Translations under genes and position numbers: made by a program
Notes under the pieces: model-generated
Told to the model about the DNA's origin: nothing
What the model saw: only the letters and a program-made list of their open reading frames with translations
Database searches by the model: none
Part shown: piece by piece, positions 1 to 6,555 of the stretch
Position numbering within the stretch: position 1 is the stretch's first letter
How the letters are laid out: the number at the start of each line of letters is the position of its first letter
Source: Planctomicrobium sp.
Lineage (GTDB): Bacteria > Planctomycetota > Planctomycetia > Planctomycetales > Planctomycetaceae
Assembly (NCBI GenBank): GCA_029259835.1
Contig: JAJDEL010000143.1
Span: forward strand, 1-6,623
Direction of reading: 5' to 3'
DNA length: 6,623 bases

Positions 1-736
1 CATCACTGTCCCCATAACGTGCTAGGTCAAGCCAGTATAGCCCCCAACGTTCACCGAAATGCGGTGAGGCCAATAACCGGTCCACCAGATGCTCCCAAGC
101 ATCGGATCGGTTGTCATTCAAAAAAGTATCAACGTCCGTTGGATCAGGGGGTAACCCGGTGAGGTCGAGGTACAGCCTGCGAACTAACTTTGCACGGTCG
201 GCCTCTGGGGATGGGGTAACACCAGCTTTACTCAATCGGTCCATGACAAATACGTCAACAGGATTACGAACCCAATTGTTTGAAGGGACCGAAGGAAGCA
301 TTGGCCGTTTAATCCGTTGAAACGACCAATGACCAGCGACAGCTCGTTTCGTCTTAGAGTCCGCTGGCCAACTTGCACCTGCATCAACCCACTTCTTTAA
401 CCGGCCAACTTCCGCAGTCGTGAGTTCAGGTTTTTCCAGAGGCATACGCAGCAATTCATCAACTGAAGTCACTCGCTCGATCAATGGACTGCTTGAAGCA
501 TCACCGACCACGATGAGCTTGCCAGAGTCGCCGCCCTGCAGCGCATCGATACGGTTATCAAGTCGAAGCCCGCCCTCCTGCCGTTTCGCACCATGACACG
601 AAATACAGTGCGCCTTGAAAATAGGTCGGATATCTCGGTCAAAATCGATTGCCTTGTTTGGTGCGTTATCTCCGTCCTGCGCAACTGCACTTTGCAGTGC
701 GATCGACCCACAGACGATCACGATCAAACGAGTCAT
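1..736 (-). CDS. PSCyt1-DUF1549 secreted c-type cytochrome protein (N-terminal part)
   Basis: The start lies in this window and the gene runs off the left edge; 245 residues are visible. Residues 1-19 form a signal peptide (basic MTR, hydrophobic LIVIVCGSIAL, A-V-A cleavage), so the protein acts outside the cytoplasm. Residues 31-100 are a planctomycete cytochrome C domain (PSCyt1): FDRDIRPIF, then a haem-binding CISCH (C44, C47, H48), the GLRLD motif, and M98 in an LRMP context as a possible axial haem ligand. HWSFQ (136-140) and NPVDVFV (158-164) lead into DUF1549 (PSCyt2) with RRLYLDLTGLPP (186-197) and FGERWGLYWLDLARYGDSD at the edge. Family members usually continue into DUF1553 and often sit next to a DUF1501 gene; neither is visible here. 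The biochemical role is unproven, and a link to polysaccharide degradation is only a suggestion from the literature. I chose the ATG at 736 because CGAGG precedes it and the signal peptide then starts cleanly. In-frame ATGs at 769 and 799 are alternatives that would lengthen the leader. Confidence 0.93.
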   Translation of the reverse strand, partial: MTRLIVIVCGSIALQSAVAQDGDNAPNKAIDFDRDIRPIFKAHCISCHGAKRQEGGLRLDNRIDALQGGDSGKLIVVGDASSSPLIERVTSVDELLRMPLEKPELTTAEVGRLKKWVDAGASWPADSKTKRAVAGHWSFQRIKRPMLPSVPSNNWVRNPVDVFVMDRLSKAGVTPSPEADRAKLVRRLYLDLTGLPPDPTDVDTFLNDNRSDAWEHLVDRLLASPHFGERWGLYWLDLARYGDSD

Positions 737-740
737 ATAG

Positions 741-745
741 CCTCG
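741..745 (-). promoter_or_regulatory. Putative ribosome binding site deciding the ATG at 736
   Basis: On the minus strand CGAGG stands 4 nt before the ATG at 736. No comparable purine-rich motif stands before the in-frame ATGs at 769 or 799. Spacing is a little short, and planctomycetes often lack clear Shine-Dalgarno sites, so this is supportive rather than decisive. Confidence 0.4.
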
Positions 746-792
746 AATTGTGGGAAGGTGAACTCTCATGGCAGATGAATAGACCGAGTAAG

Positions 793-821
793 CAGACATT
801 GTATCGAAAGTATGAGATAAT
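793..821 (+). promoter_or_regulatory. Possible sigma70-type promoter for the gene at 871
   Basis: CAGACA (793-798, 4 of 6 to TTGACA), a 17-nt spacer, then GATAAT (816-821, 5 of 6 to TATAAT). The -10 ends 49 nt before the ATG at 871. This is a consensus match by eye only, in an AT-richer patch between divergent genes. No transcription start is known. Confidence 0.35.
798..803 (-). promoter_or_regulatory. Possible -10 element for the leftward PSCyt1 gene
   Basis: On the minus strand this reads TACAAT, 5 of 6 to TATAAT, about 60 nt before the ATG at 736. No good -35 stands at 16-18 nt (GGCAAA at 17 nt is poor). It lies inside the proposed rightward promoter, so the two directions would compete or be co-regulated if both are real. 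It also argues against translation starting at 799. Confidence 0.22.
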
Positions 822-870
822 TTGCCGCACAGATCAGCCCAAATAGTACGAACTTGAGATACAACAAACC

Positions 871-2172
871 ATGGAACATCACCGACAACTTGTCTTCTCA
901 GTAAGCAGTATCCTGGCCATCTTATTCCCATCTTCATCAGACTGCCTTCGCGCCGCAGAATTGGGGCCACAACCCGGTAGCGCCTATCGTGAATTCTCTA
1001 TTCACAACGGTGGTGGCAAGGACTGGCGAGTCACTGATCCCAACGCCGATAATCCAGGTGCCGCGCAGTTTCTTCCTAATCCTGTTCTAAAAATTAAAGT
1101 CAGCGAACTGGTCGGCGCGGTTCGCGCTGAAATGTTGTTGGATCGTTGGGGTGGCCATATCGGGACGACACCCAAACAGATCAGGTTCAACAATAATACA
1201 TGGATTACTCTTCCTGAACTGACCACGACACCGACGGGCCACCGCCCGGAAATGTACTACTCGCAGGACAATCCGGTTGTTACTGTTCCTCTAAAACACC
1301 TGAAGACTGGCGAAAACACGTTTGAGGGTACATGTGGCGGTTCATCGTGGGGCCAGTGGGGACTCTATTCACTGATCCTGCGTGTCTATTACGAACCGAA
1401 GTCCTCAAATGGCATGGTTGACCGAATTGTCATACCGAAAAACGGTGCAACGATTTCTGATAATCCGTCTATCAGCCTAGAATGTTCGGCGACCGTTGTG
1501 AAGGTTGACATTATTGCATGGTACGACGGCTACGATGAAGACGGAGATGGTCAATTCCTCGACTGGCACGAAAGCTATCACCAACCATTGCGTGGGGCTG
1601 CTGCTGAACTGCGACACCACGTCGGGACACTCCAGAAGTCACCTTTCAAACTCCGCTGGAATACGGAGTTCATCCCTGATCAGGAACCGAGAGCTATCAA
1701 GTTGTTGGCACGACTTCAGGACTCATCCGGTTTATGGCACGTGACTGATCCAGTCACCGACCTCACGCTCGAAAGAAATGAGCACTCTGTCAAACTCTAC
1801 CGCTCGACTGATGTTCCAGAACGATTCGGCGTTCGCACTGGCGAAACGAAGTCATGCAGCATAAGAATTCCGCCGAACACCGATCTCGCTTCAGCGACAG
1901 ACATACGCCTGCATCTGCGCACATGGCACGGATGGGACAAAAATCACACGCCTTTCCGATTGAACGGAAACGAACATCTCTTCGAAGGTAAGAACCACCA
2001 CTTCGACTACGACGCATTGCCAATTCCCTTAGCCGAACTGAAGCGAGGCGAAAACAAGTTTACGATTCACTCGAAAACTGAACACCATATGCTGGAAGTT
2101 CTCTGGCCCGGACCCGCGATTTCAGTTCGCTACACGAAGTCGAACCAGACTTGCTTTGTTGAGAAGTTCTGA
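871..2172 (+). CDS. Secreted protein with two related beta-sandwich domains around an Ig-like, Ca-loop domain; function unknown
   Basis: I do not recognise a named family. The N-terminus has a signal-peptide-like stretch (about residues 6-29, LVFSVSSILAILFP core, ending LRAA), so export is likely. There is no lipobox. Residues about 52-178 and 290-422 look like two copies of one beta-sandwich domain. Each starts after W-x-VTDP (52-57 and 289-294). Each then has a strand followed by a short Asn-containing turn (IRFNNNTWITL, 104-114; FRLNGNEHLFEG, 362-373), and then PLKHLKTGENTF (140-151) or PLAELKRGENKF (386-397). Between them, residues 182-287 look Ig/cadherin-like and hold an acidic loop, DEDGDGQFLDWHE (222-234), with D222, D224, D226 and D231 spaced as in EF-hand or dockerin-type Ca sites. 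A carbohydrate or cell-surface binding role is inference. No catalytic motif was seen. It is divergent from the PSCyt1 gene. The ATG at 871 has no clear ribosome binding site but leads straight into the signal peptide. Confidence 0.88.
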   Translation: MEHHRQLVFSVSSILAILFPSSSDCLRAAELGPQPGSAYREFSIHNGGGKDWRVTDPNADNPGAAQFLPNPVLKIKVSELVGAVRAEMLLDRWGGHIGTTPKQIRFNNNTWITLPELTTTPTGHRPEMYYSQDNPVVTVPLKHLKTGENTFEGTCGGSSWGQWGLYSLILRVYYEPKSSNGMVDRIVIPKNGATISDNPSISLECSATVVKVDIIAWYDGYDEDGDGQFLDWHESYHQPLRGAAAELRHHVGTLQKSPFKLRWNTEFIPDQEPRAIKLLARLQDSSGLWHVTDPVTDLTLERNEHSVKLYRSTDVPERFGVRTGETKSCSIRIPPNTDLASATDIRLHLRTWHGWDKNHTPFRLNGNEHLFEGKNHHFDYDALPIPLAELKRGENKFTIHSKTEHHMLEVLWPGPAISVRYTKSNQTCFVEKF

Positions 2173-2308
2173 CGGTACTTTCGATGCCTTGATCATGAAT
2201 CTGCCTGAACGCTGGCAGTTGTGATTGACGATCCAACTTCACGTCAATGTGCCCGCGCTGCTTGGCGAGGTACGACTCTGGATCAAGGTTTACAAATCGG
2301 ATTCTCAA
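2173..2308 (-). pseudogene. Possible scrap of a DDE transposase (IS4/IS5 type)
   Basis: A minus-strand frame runs from about 2308 into the 3' end of the secreted-protein gene. Its intergenic part contains YLAKQRGHIDVKLDRQ followed by SQLPAF. This loosely resembles the stretch KGAxKLHxLLDHDGYLPxF around the second conserved block of IS4-type transposases, with about two residues missing. No start codon other than TTG is available and the frame is closed just upstream by TGA. The resemblance is from memory and weak; its position beside the IS5-type remnant at 2350-2628 is the main support. It may simply be non-coding DNA. Confidence 0.2.
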
Positions 2309-2349
2309 CCGTCACCGTTCGGTAGGGTAAGCCGTTGACCTCTTCACAG

Positions 2350-2628
2350 TCATTGCTGAGGATTCCGACGCCAACATGTACAAGGCGAGGGGTATCGTTC
2401 TGGTAAAAGTTTCCCAGGCGCACCGGTCTTGAGAATCCACAGGATGCCCTCCACACAGGCGCATGTGTCGACCCGAGGCCGCCCACCGAGCGGTGAGGGA
2501 TCGGGGTTCTCGAAGAGGTGTTTGATCAGATTCCACTGGGAATCCGAGAGGAATTGTATGGGAGTCGTCCGTGACCCCGTCGTATTCGGCCGCCGTCGAC
2601 GCGACTCCATCGACACGGAAATGAGCAT
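2350..2628 (-). pseudogene. Truncated IS5-family transposase, N-terminal DUF4096 domain only
   Basis: This minus-strand frame of 92 codons carries the N-terminal DNA-binding type domain (DUF4096) of IS5-group transposases: FLSDSQWNLIKHLF (residues 26-39), the GGRPRVD turn (48-54), CVEGILWILKTGAP (58-71) and LPERYPSPCTCWRR (75-88). In intact elements this is followed by a Trp-Glu-Glu linker and the DDE catalytic domain. Here the frame stops at NPQQ right after CWRR, with further stops following. The neighbouring frame reads NDCEEVNGL across 2340-2357, which could be the linker after a frameshift, but no DDE domain follows. I saw no inverted terminal repeats or target-site duplication. It is a dead relic of an insertion between the two secreted-protein genes. 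The ATG at 2628 is the likely original start, though one nearer FLSDSQW is possible. Confidence 0.8.
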
Positions 2629-3012
2629 GTGAGTGCCTCCATTGCCTCACACGGTATGCAACTTGTTTACCAATCAACTTAAGAAATCAAGGTTTTGAAA
2701 TGCCCTCTAAATTACGACCGTTTTCCGATTTGAGTCCCTGTTTCCCATACGTTTCTTCGTGATCTGGACTGATTTCGCTCCGATCTTGTGGAGCCTCCAA
2801 ACGTGGTAAAACGCCTTGGCGTTTTCTCAACGATTTCTAACGCGACTTCAGTTTTGACGAGATGAGCTTTTCGTCTGCTCACCGTTATGCATCCAACAGT
2901 AGCCAAGTGGCGACTTCTCCAATTAGCTGCGAGTGCGTTAGACTGCACGTCTGTTGCCGACCAGTAATTGGCGAAAACGTTCAAGTAAGTCACCGCAAAA
3001 AAACAGAACCAG
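2629..3012. other. Gene-poor spacer upstream of the propeller gene
   Basis: I see no convincing gene here on either strand. Long frames crossing it (for example minus 2712-3311) lack recognisable motifs and overlap the 5' end of the propeller gene. It holds the hairpin at 2808-2825 and a small dyad, AGAC-N5-GTCT, at 2940-2952. I did not find a good -35/-10 pair for the gene at 3013. It may be further eroded mobile-element flank. Confidence 0.5.
2808..2825. terminator. Compact A-stem-T hairpin, possible bidirectional terminator
   Basis: AAAACGCC, TT, GGCGTTTT is a perfect 8-bp inverted repeat. With a realistic 4-nt loop (CTTG) it leaves a 7-bp stem, AAAACGC/GCGTTTT. The A run on one side and T run on the other would give a U tract in either direction. 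The GC core is short, so it would be a modest terminator. There is no obvious gene immediately upstream on either strand that needs one, so it could instead be a relic of the inserted element or a cis site for the gene at 3013. Confidence 0.4.
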
Positions 3013-4569
3013 ATGTTGCCAAGACGATTCCTTACTCTCATCACTGGCTTGATTGCATTCAACTCGAGTCTTGCCTGGGGAGCCGAGAATATCGGAGGGG
3101 CAAAACAACTCTTTATTGATGATCGCATCATTGACTCTCTCGGCAGCGCCAAACGCGTCTTTAGACAAACGATTAAGACGGGGCCCCTGCTGTCTGCGAG
3201 CACGGCTTGGGAGACGAGGCGATCCCTTGCATACCCGACCGTGAGAAGAGAGGGAGTGAATTCCTGGAAAATGTGGTACCGCGCCGGCACCCCTTCGGGC
3301 GAGAGGGCCATCTGTTATGCCACCTCCATGGATGGTGTCAGTTGGACCAAGCCGAATCTCGGCATTTATCCGCACAACGGCGGCAACAACAATATCGTAC
3401 TGGTCGGCTCAGAGACGTTTGTCGATACCCCAAGTCTGTTCAAGGAAGACGATGTGTATTACCTGTATTGCATCGAAGGCGATGTTCGCTATGTGATCTA
3501 TCAATCGCCGGACGGAATTCGCAATTGGAAAAAAGCGAGTCGAGGACTGCACGCCGATCACGCTCGTATTGTGAAATCGGGTACTCATGCCCCGTCTTCT
3601 CACAACTTCGATATCTGCCTCGGGGTCTATGACCAGTATCAGAAGGACTACATTTTCAACTTCAAGGTGGCCCACAAAGAGAAACTCTTTGGCCCCAACG
3701 ACTGGCAGCGAAAATTCTGTCAGCATCGCTATTCTGGTAGTCTGGACAGGATTCAAGACACACCTTTTCCTCTGGTTAAATCCCGCCATGAGCTTGCGGA
3801 CAAGACGGACGAAGCTCTGGAACCGGGAACGCTACGAGCGGAGAACTATGGCATAGGCATGTACCCGCAAGAGGATGGAAGTGTCATTGGTTTCAGCTGG
3901 CTCTTCAGCATTGACAGCCACAACGGCCTGAAGAGTGCAGGTGGCGATGGTACGAGTGACGGCTTTTGGCATTATGGTCCCATCAACGTCATGCTCGTTT
4001 ACTCGCGCGACATCAACGGACCGTGGATGAGGACGACCAGAAAGCCGATCCTGCCCCGCGGCGGCTCCGGTTCATGGGATGGGGGGATGGTCCATACGGC
4101 AAACACTCCCGTGGAAGTCCCCAGGGCGGAAACAGGTGGCGCCTCTACTGATCAATTATGGATGTATTACGGCGGAGCCAATCATCTGCACAACCGCAAT
4201 CCTATTAACGGAGAAAGGGAACACAGATTCGGGATTGCCAAGTGGCGCATTGACGGCTTTGCCGCGATAGAAGATACCGACGGAGATGAAGACACGATCA
4301 CCAGCAGAGCGATTCGGTTTAGCGGAAATCAGCTCACTCTGAATGCCGACGTAGAGTCGAATGGATATATCAAGGTGAAGGTGAGACCTGCCGAAGCCGG
4401 AGCCGACCTGAAAGGCTGGTCCGATGCCATCACCGGTGATCATCAGAAACATGTTGTCCGCTGGGGTGGAGAAGATGATCTAGACAACTGTGCCGGCAAA
4501 GAAGTGATCTTGGAGTTCAGAATCAAAGACGCTGCGCTCTATTCACTCGATTTCACTCCCGACGCCTGA
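3013..4569 (+). CDS. Secreted beta-propeller protein resembling GH32/GH43-superfamily glycosidases
   Basis: Residues 1-23 are a signal peptide (basic RR, hydrophobic FLTLITGLIAF, A-W-G cleavage). The mature protein opens with QLFIDDRIID (32-41), a start common to a family of planctomycete secreted propeller proteins. Blade-like repeats follow: WKMWYRAG (85-92), ICYATSMDGVSWTKPNLG (100-117), YYLYCIEG (149-156), VIYQSPDGIRNWKKA (161-175), MLVYSRDINGPWMR (327-340) and WMYYGGANHLHN (383-394). The alternation of 'Y-x-S-x-DG-x-x-W' and 'W-x-x-YYGG' is typical of five-bladed GH32/GH43/GH68-like folds, so a sugar substrate is likely but unidentified. I could not assign the catalytic acids. The GIAKWRIDGF block (407-416) leads into a C-terminal beta-sandwich (about 430-515) with LTLNADVESNGYIKVKV, DAITGDHQKHVVRW and ALYSLDF. 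An acidic loop, DTDGDED (421-427), may bind Ca. ATG 3013 has no strong ribosome binding site but is the only start that gives a proper signal peptide. Confidence 0.88.
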   Translation: MLPRRFLTLITGLIAFNSSLAWGAENIGGAKQLFIDDRIIDSLGSAKRVFRQTIKTGPLLSASTAWETRRSLAYPTVRREGVNSWKMWYRAGTPSGERAICYATSMDGVSWTKPNLGIYPHNGGNNNIVLVGSETFVDTPSLFKEDDVYYLYCIEGDVRYVIYQSPDGIRNWKKASRGLHADHARIVKSGTHAPSSHNFDICLGVYDQYQKDYIFNFKVAHKEKLFGPNDWQRKFCQHRYSGSLDRIQDTPFPLVKSRHELADKTDEALEPGTLRAENYGIGMYPQEDGSVIGFSWLFSIDSHNGLKSAGGDGTSDGFWHYGPINVMLVYSRDINGPWMRTTRKPILPRGGSGSWDGGMVHTANTPVEVPRAETGGASTDQLWMYYGGANHLHNRNPINGEREHRFGIAKWRIDGFAAIEDTDGDEDTITSRAIRFSGNQLTLNADVESNGYIKVKVRPAEAGADLKGWSDAITGDHQKHVVRWGGEDDLDNCAGKEVILEFRIKDAALYSLDFTPDA

Positions 4570-4809
4570 GTTCGAAGAATCCTTTGCAGAATTGATCCAA
4601 TCGAAACCTACACCAGCCACATCGACGAATGGCACGTAGATTAGCGTAAATCATATTCCATCCAAGACTTGTAAGCCGAGTCGCTTTTCGGATGCAGCTG
4701 AATCCTCATAAGAACGAGCATTGATCCTCGCGGGATTTCGTTCAAATCGTTTTTGCTCCGATTATGTGACACCTGATCAAAATTCACCACACGCGACAGA
4801 TTTAGCGAA
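4570..4809. other. Intergenic region between convergent genes
   Basis: No gene is supported here. The stretch lies between the 3' end of the propeller gene and the leftward kinase unit. It contains the imperfect inverted repeat at 4712-4743. Nothing else stood out. With the weak frame at 4810-5133 included, almost 600 bp lack a confident gene. Confidence 0.5.
4712..4754 (+). terminator. Possible weak terminator downstream of the propeller gene
   Basis: GAACGA (4712-4717) pairs with TCGTTC (4738-4743), and inside it ATCC can pair with GGAT around a CG-rich loop. A run of five T follows at 4750-4754, some 6 nt after the stem. The structure is imperfect, with unequal internal loops, and lies about 140 nt past the stop codon at 4569. 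It is a candidate only. Confidence 0.25.
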
Positions 4810-5133
4810 TCAATGAAAATCTAGTCCGGTACAGTCTTTAAGAATAACTACGTGCCATTCGCCACATCGACCGGCAATACATTTTTCCTTGCCACGACGT
4901 GCAGGTCCGGAGCAGGAAACTGCAAATGCGTCAGTCCGACCGGTTTTGTCGTCCGGAGCAGATTTGGATGTCTGACGATCCTTGATGAATAACGTCTCGA
5001 CGCGTAGTCGATCAGACGACGGTTGTACCTCGTGCTCTATAACCCGTCCGCTAAGAAACCGGTCTCGGAAGATATGAAATCCCTCTTCGCCGACATGGAC
5101 CTGACGGCTCCGAATGGATAGACCAGTTAACAA
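4810..5133 (-). CDS. Unrecognised small ORF or displaced C-terminal extension of the kinase
   Basis: I do not recognise this product. From the TTG at 5133 it would encode 107 residues, mostly polar and charged, with VHVGEEGFHIFRDRF (residues 12-26) and four cysteines, including a C-x5-C pair, near the C-terminus. There is no signal peptide, no transmembrane segment and no domain I can name. The frame is open from 5166, which is within the last codons of the kinase at 5162-6469, so it could be a downstream operon gene (start 28 bp after the kinase stop), a frameshifted continuation of the kinase, or chance. No ATG start or good ribosome binding site is present. Frames of this length also occur as shadows elsewhere in the window, so length alone proves little. 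Confidence 0.25.
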   Translation of the reverse strand: MLTGLSIRSRQVHVGEEGFHIFRDRFLSGRVIEHEVQPSSDRLRVETLFIKDRQTSKSAPDDKTGRTDAFAVSCSGPARRGKEKCIAGRCGEWHVVILKDCTGLDFH

Positions 5134-5161
5134 TCTGTGCGGTGTCTTCTCACTGAAGAAG

Positions 5162-6469
5162 TCAATTCAGGATGGCATACCCAGCAACCGCACTGACCGC
5201 TACGATGGCCACTGCGGTCATTGCCAAAATGAAGGTTGGGTTTTTGAGAAACCGCAGCTTCGATTTTTTCGCAGAACGAATGACGGTTTTAATTTCCTGT
5301 CCGTTGAGCCAATGTTCGAGTTCATCGGCAAATTCATCCATGCTCGAATACCGATGTTTCGGATTCTTGGCAAGTCCCTTGAGGCAGATGATCTCCAGTT
5401 CTTCCGGAACTTTGCTGTGAATTTCACGCGGAGGGATCGGTTTATCGTGAATGATGTTCTGTAGAAGCTTGGGTAATTTTCCGGTTATTGGAGGGCGTCC
5501 GGTGAGAACTTCATAGAGAATGACGGCAACGCTATATTGATCACTCGCCGGTCCGACAAGTGAACCCAAACCGGCAGCTTGTTCGGGGGACATATAACGG
5601 GGGGTCCCCAAGATGTTTCCCGTCGATGTGATCGACGAATTTTCATCAAGTTTCCGTGCCAATCCAAAATCGGCAACAAAAATTTTCTTCGACTGATCGA
5701 CCAGGATATTACTCGGTTTAATATCCCGATGAATTACGTGCCTGCTGTGCGCGTAAGCTAGGGCCGTTGAAATATCTCTTATCCAGCGAACAAGTTGTTT
5801 CAAGCTGGTGCGCTGTTGCTTGATCGTCTTCTCAAGATCGCTGCCATCGATGTATGCACAGGCCACATACATTTCATCTTCGACCAATTCGCTTTCAAAG
5901 ACTTTGACAATGTTCGGATGATTGAGTTCCTTTGCCGCGCGCGCTTCCACGATGAACCGTTTCCGGAGTTTAGGATCATTGATTCGATGTGGAATTTTGA
6001 TTGCCACAGCATGTCTCAATTCCGCACAGTCAGCATGATAGACCGCCCCGAATGATCCTTGACCGATTATGCGATTCAGCCGGTATTTCCCGAATTGTCT
6101 GGGAAAGTCCGTGCGATGATAACTCGGCTCAACTTGAAAATCCGCTCCAATTTGAATATCTGAAGAACTGGTCTCTGATTGATTCGGATTCTCGAAAAGT
6201 GCTTTGAGGACATCAGCAAATTCAGGAAAACGTCTGATGTACAACTCCGGAACCAAAGTAAGCCCTCGCTCCGAATTCCATTCCACTTCTAAAGTAAGAA
6301 GTTCTTTCAGAAGTGGCCCACGCAACCGGGATTCGATTTTAGAGAGAAACCACTCAATCTGCGGGCGCTCGCGTGCCCTGAGTGATTTTTCAAACTCGAC
6401 AACGATTCGATCAATTTTGCGGAGATCTTTCAGGTCTCTCTCATATGATTCATCACTGCCCGACATCAT
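5162..6469 (-). CDS. Hanks-type Ser/Thr protein kinase with C-terminal membrane anchor
   Basis: This protein of 435 residues phosphorylates Ser/Thr on unknown partners. Residues 20-92 form the conserved N-terminal region seen in planctomycete kinases (FEKSLRARERPQIEWFL, LLKELLTLEVEW, YIRRFPEF). The kinase domain spans about 128-390 and all key residues are present: glycine loop GQGSFGAVY (136-144), AIK lysine K158, helix-C E175, HRDIKPSN with catalytic D249, DFG with D267, GTPRYMSPEQ (288-297), D310 in SDQYSVAVILYE, and R373 near the end. It should be active, and the RD arrangement suggests control by activation-loop phosphorylation (TSTGN, 281-285). A basic KKSK patch precedes one transmembrane helix (411-433). 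The protein stops two residues later, whereas many planctomycete relatives carry WD40, TPR or other extracytoplasmic domains after the helix. ATG 6469 is immediately followed by ATG 6466, which is better spaced from the purine-rich GAGAAGAG. Confidence 0.96.
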   Translation of the reverse strand: MMSGSDESYERDLKDLRKIDRIVVEFEKSLRARERPQIEWFLSKIESRLRGPLLKELLTLEVEWNSERGLTLVPELYIRRFPEFADVLKALFENPNQSETSSSDIQIGADFQVEPSYHRTDFPRQFGKYRLNRIIGQGSFGAVYHADCAELRHAVAIKIPHRINDPKLRKRFIVEARAAKELNHPNIVKVFESELVEDEMYVACAYIDGSDLEKTIKQQRTSLKQLVRWIRDISTALAYAHSRHVIHRDIKPSNILVDQSKKIFVADFGLARKLDENSSITSTGNILGTPRYMSPEQAAGLGSLVGPASDQYSVAVILYEVLTGRPPITGKLPKLLQNIIHDKPIPPREIHSKVPEELEIICLKGLAKNPKHRYSSMDEFADELEHWLNGQEIKTVIRSAKKSKLRFLKNPTFILAMTAVAIVAVSAVAGYAILN

Positions 6470-6555
6470 GACTCTTCTCGCCAGCTAGAGGCTACACCGC
6501 ATGTGGATCTTTGAAACGAAAGTGGAACTCGATGGAATCCTCCGCCAGTAGACAT
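6466..6555 (-). CDS. Possible 29-residue leader ORF overlapping the kinase start
   Basis: An ATG at 6555 opens a 29-codon frame (MSTGGGFHRVPLSF and so on) whose TGA at 6466-6468 overlaps the kinase ATG at 6469 in an ATGA arrangement. Such overlaps allow translational coupling. There is no strong ribosome binding site before it, no recognisable domain, and the frame is closed by TGA a little further upstream (about 6587), so it is not the tail of a longer gene. It may well be chance. Confidence 0.15.
   Translation of the reverse strand: MSTGGGFHRVPLSFQRSTCGVASSWREES
6472..6479 (-). promoter_or_regulatory. Ribosome binding site of the kinase gene
   Basis: On the minus strand GAGAAGAG ends 2 nt before the ATG at 6469 and 5 nt before the ATG at 6466. 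The spacing favours the second Met as the real start, which would shorten the kinase by one residue. Confidence 0.45.

Noticed and set aside
1741..1757. Perfect inverted repeat GTGACTG-ATC-CAGTCAC
   Set aside because: It lies inside the secreted-protein gene and is explained by the repeated Val-Thr-Asp codons of VTDPVTD; no sign of a regulatory role.
2201..2218. CTGCC-N8-GGCAG hairpin just after the secreted-protein stop codon
   Set aside because: Only five pairs, a long loop and no T run; too weak to call a terminator.
2312..2677. Minus-strand frame of 121 codons overlapping the IS relic
   Set aside because: It is an alternative frame of the DUF4096 fragment at 2350-2628, which carries the recognisable motifs.
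2940..2952. AGAC-N5-GTCT dyad upstream of the propeller gene
   Set aside because: Short arms, no promoter element beside it, no repeat elsewhere; kept only as a mention in the spacer entry.
2712..3311. Minus-strand frame of 199 codons across the 5' end of the propeller gene
   Set aside because: No domain, poor composition for a protein (many R, S and V with no pattern), and it overlaps the well-supported signal peptide and first blade of the gene at 3013.
5114..5464. Plus-strand frame of 116 codons antisense to the kinase C-terminus
   Set aside because: It is the reverse reading of the kinase transmembrane and C-lobe codons; no motif and no ribosome binding site.
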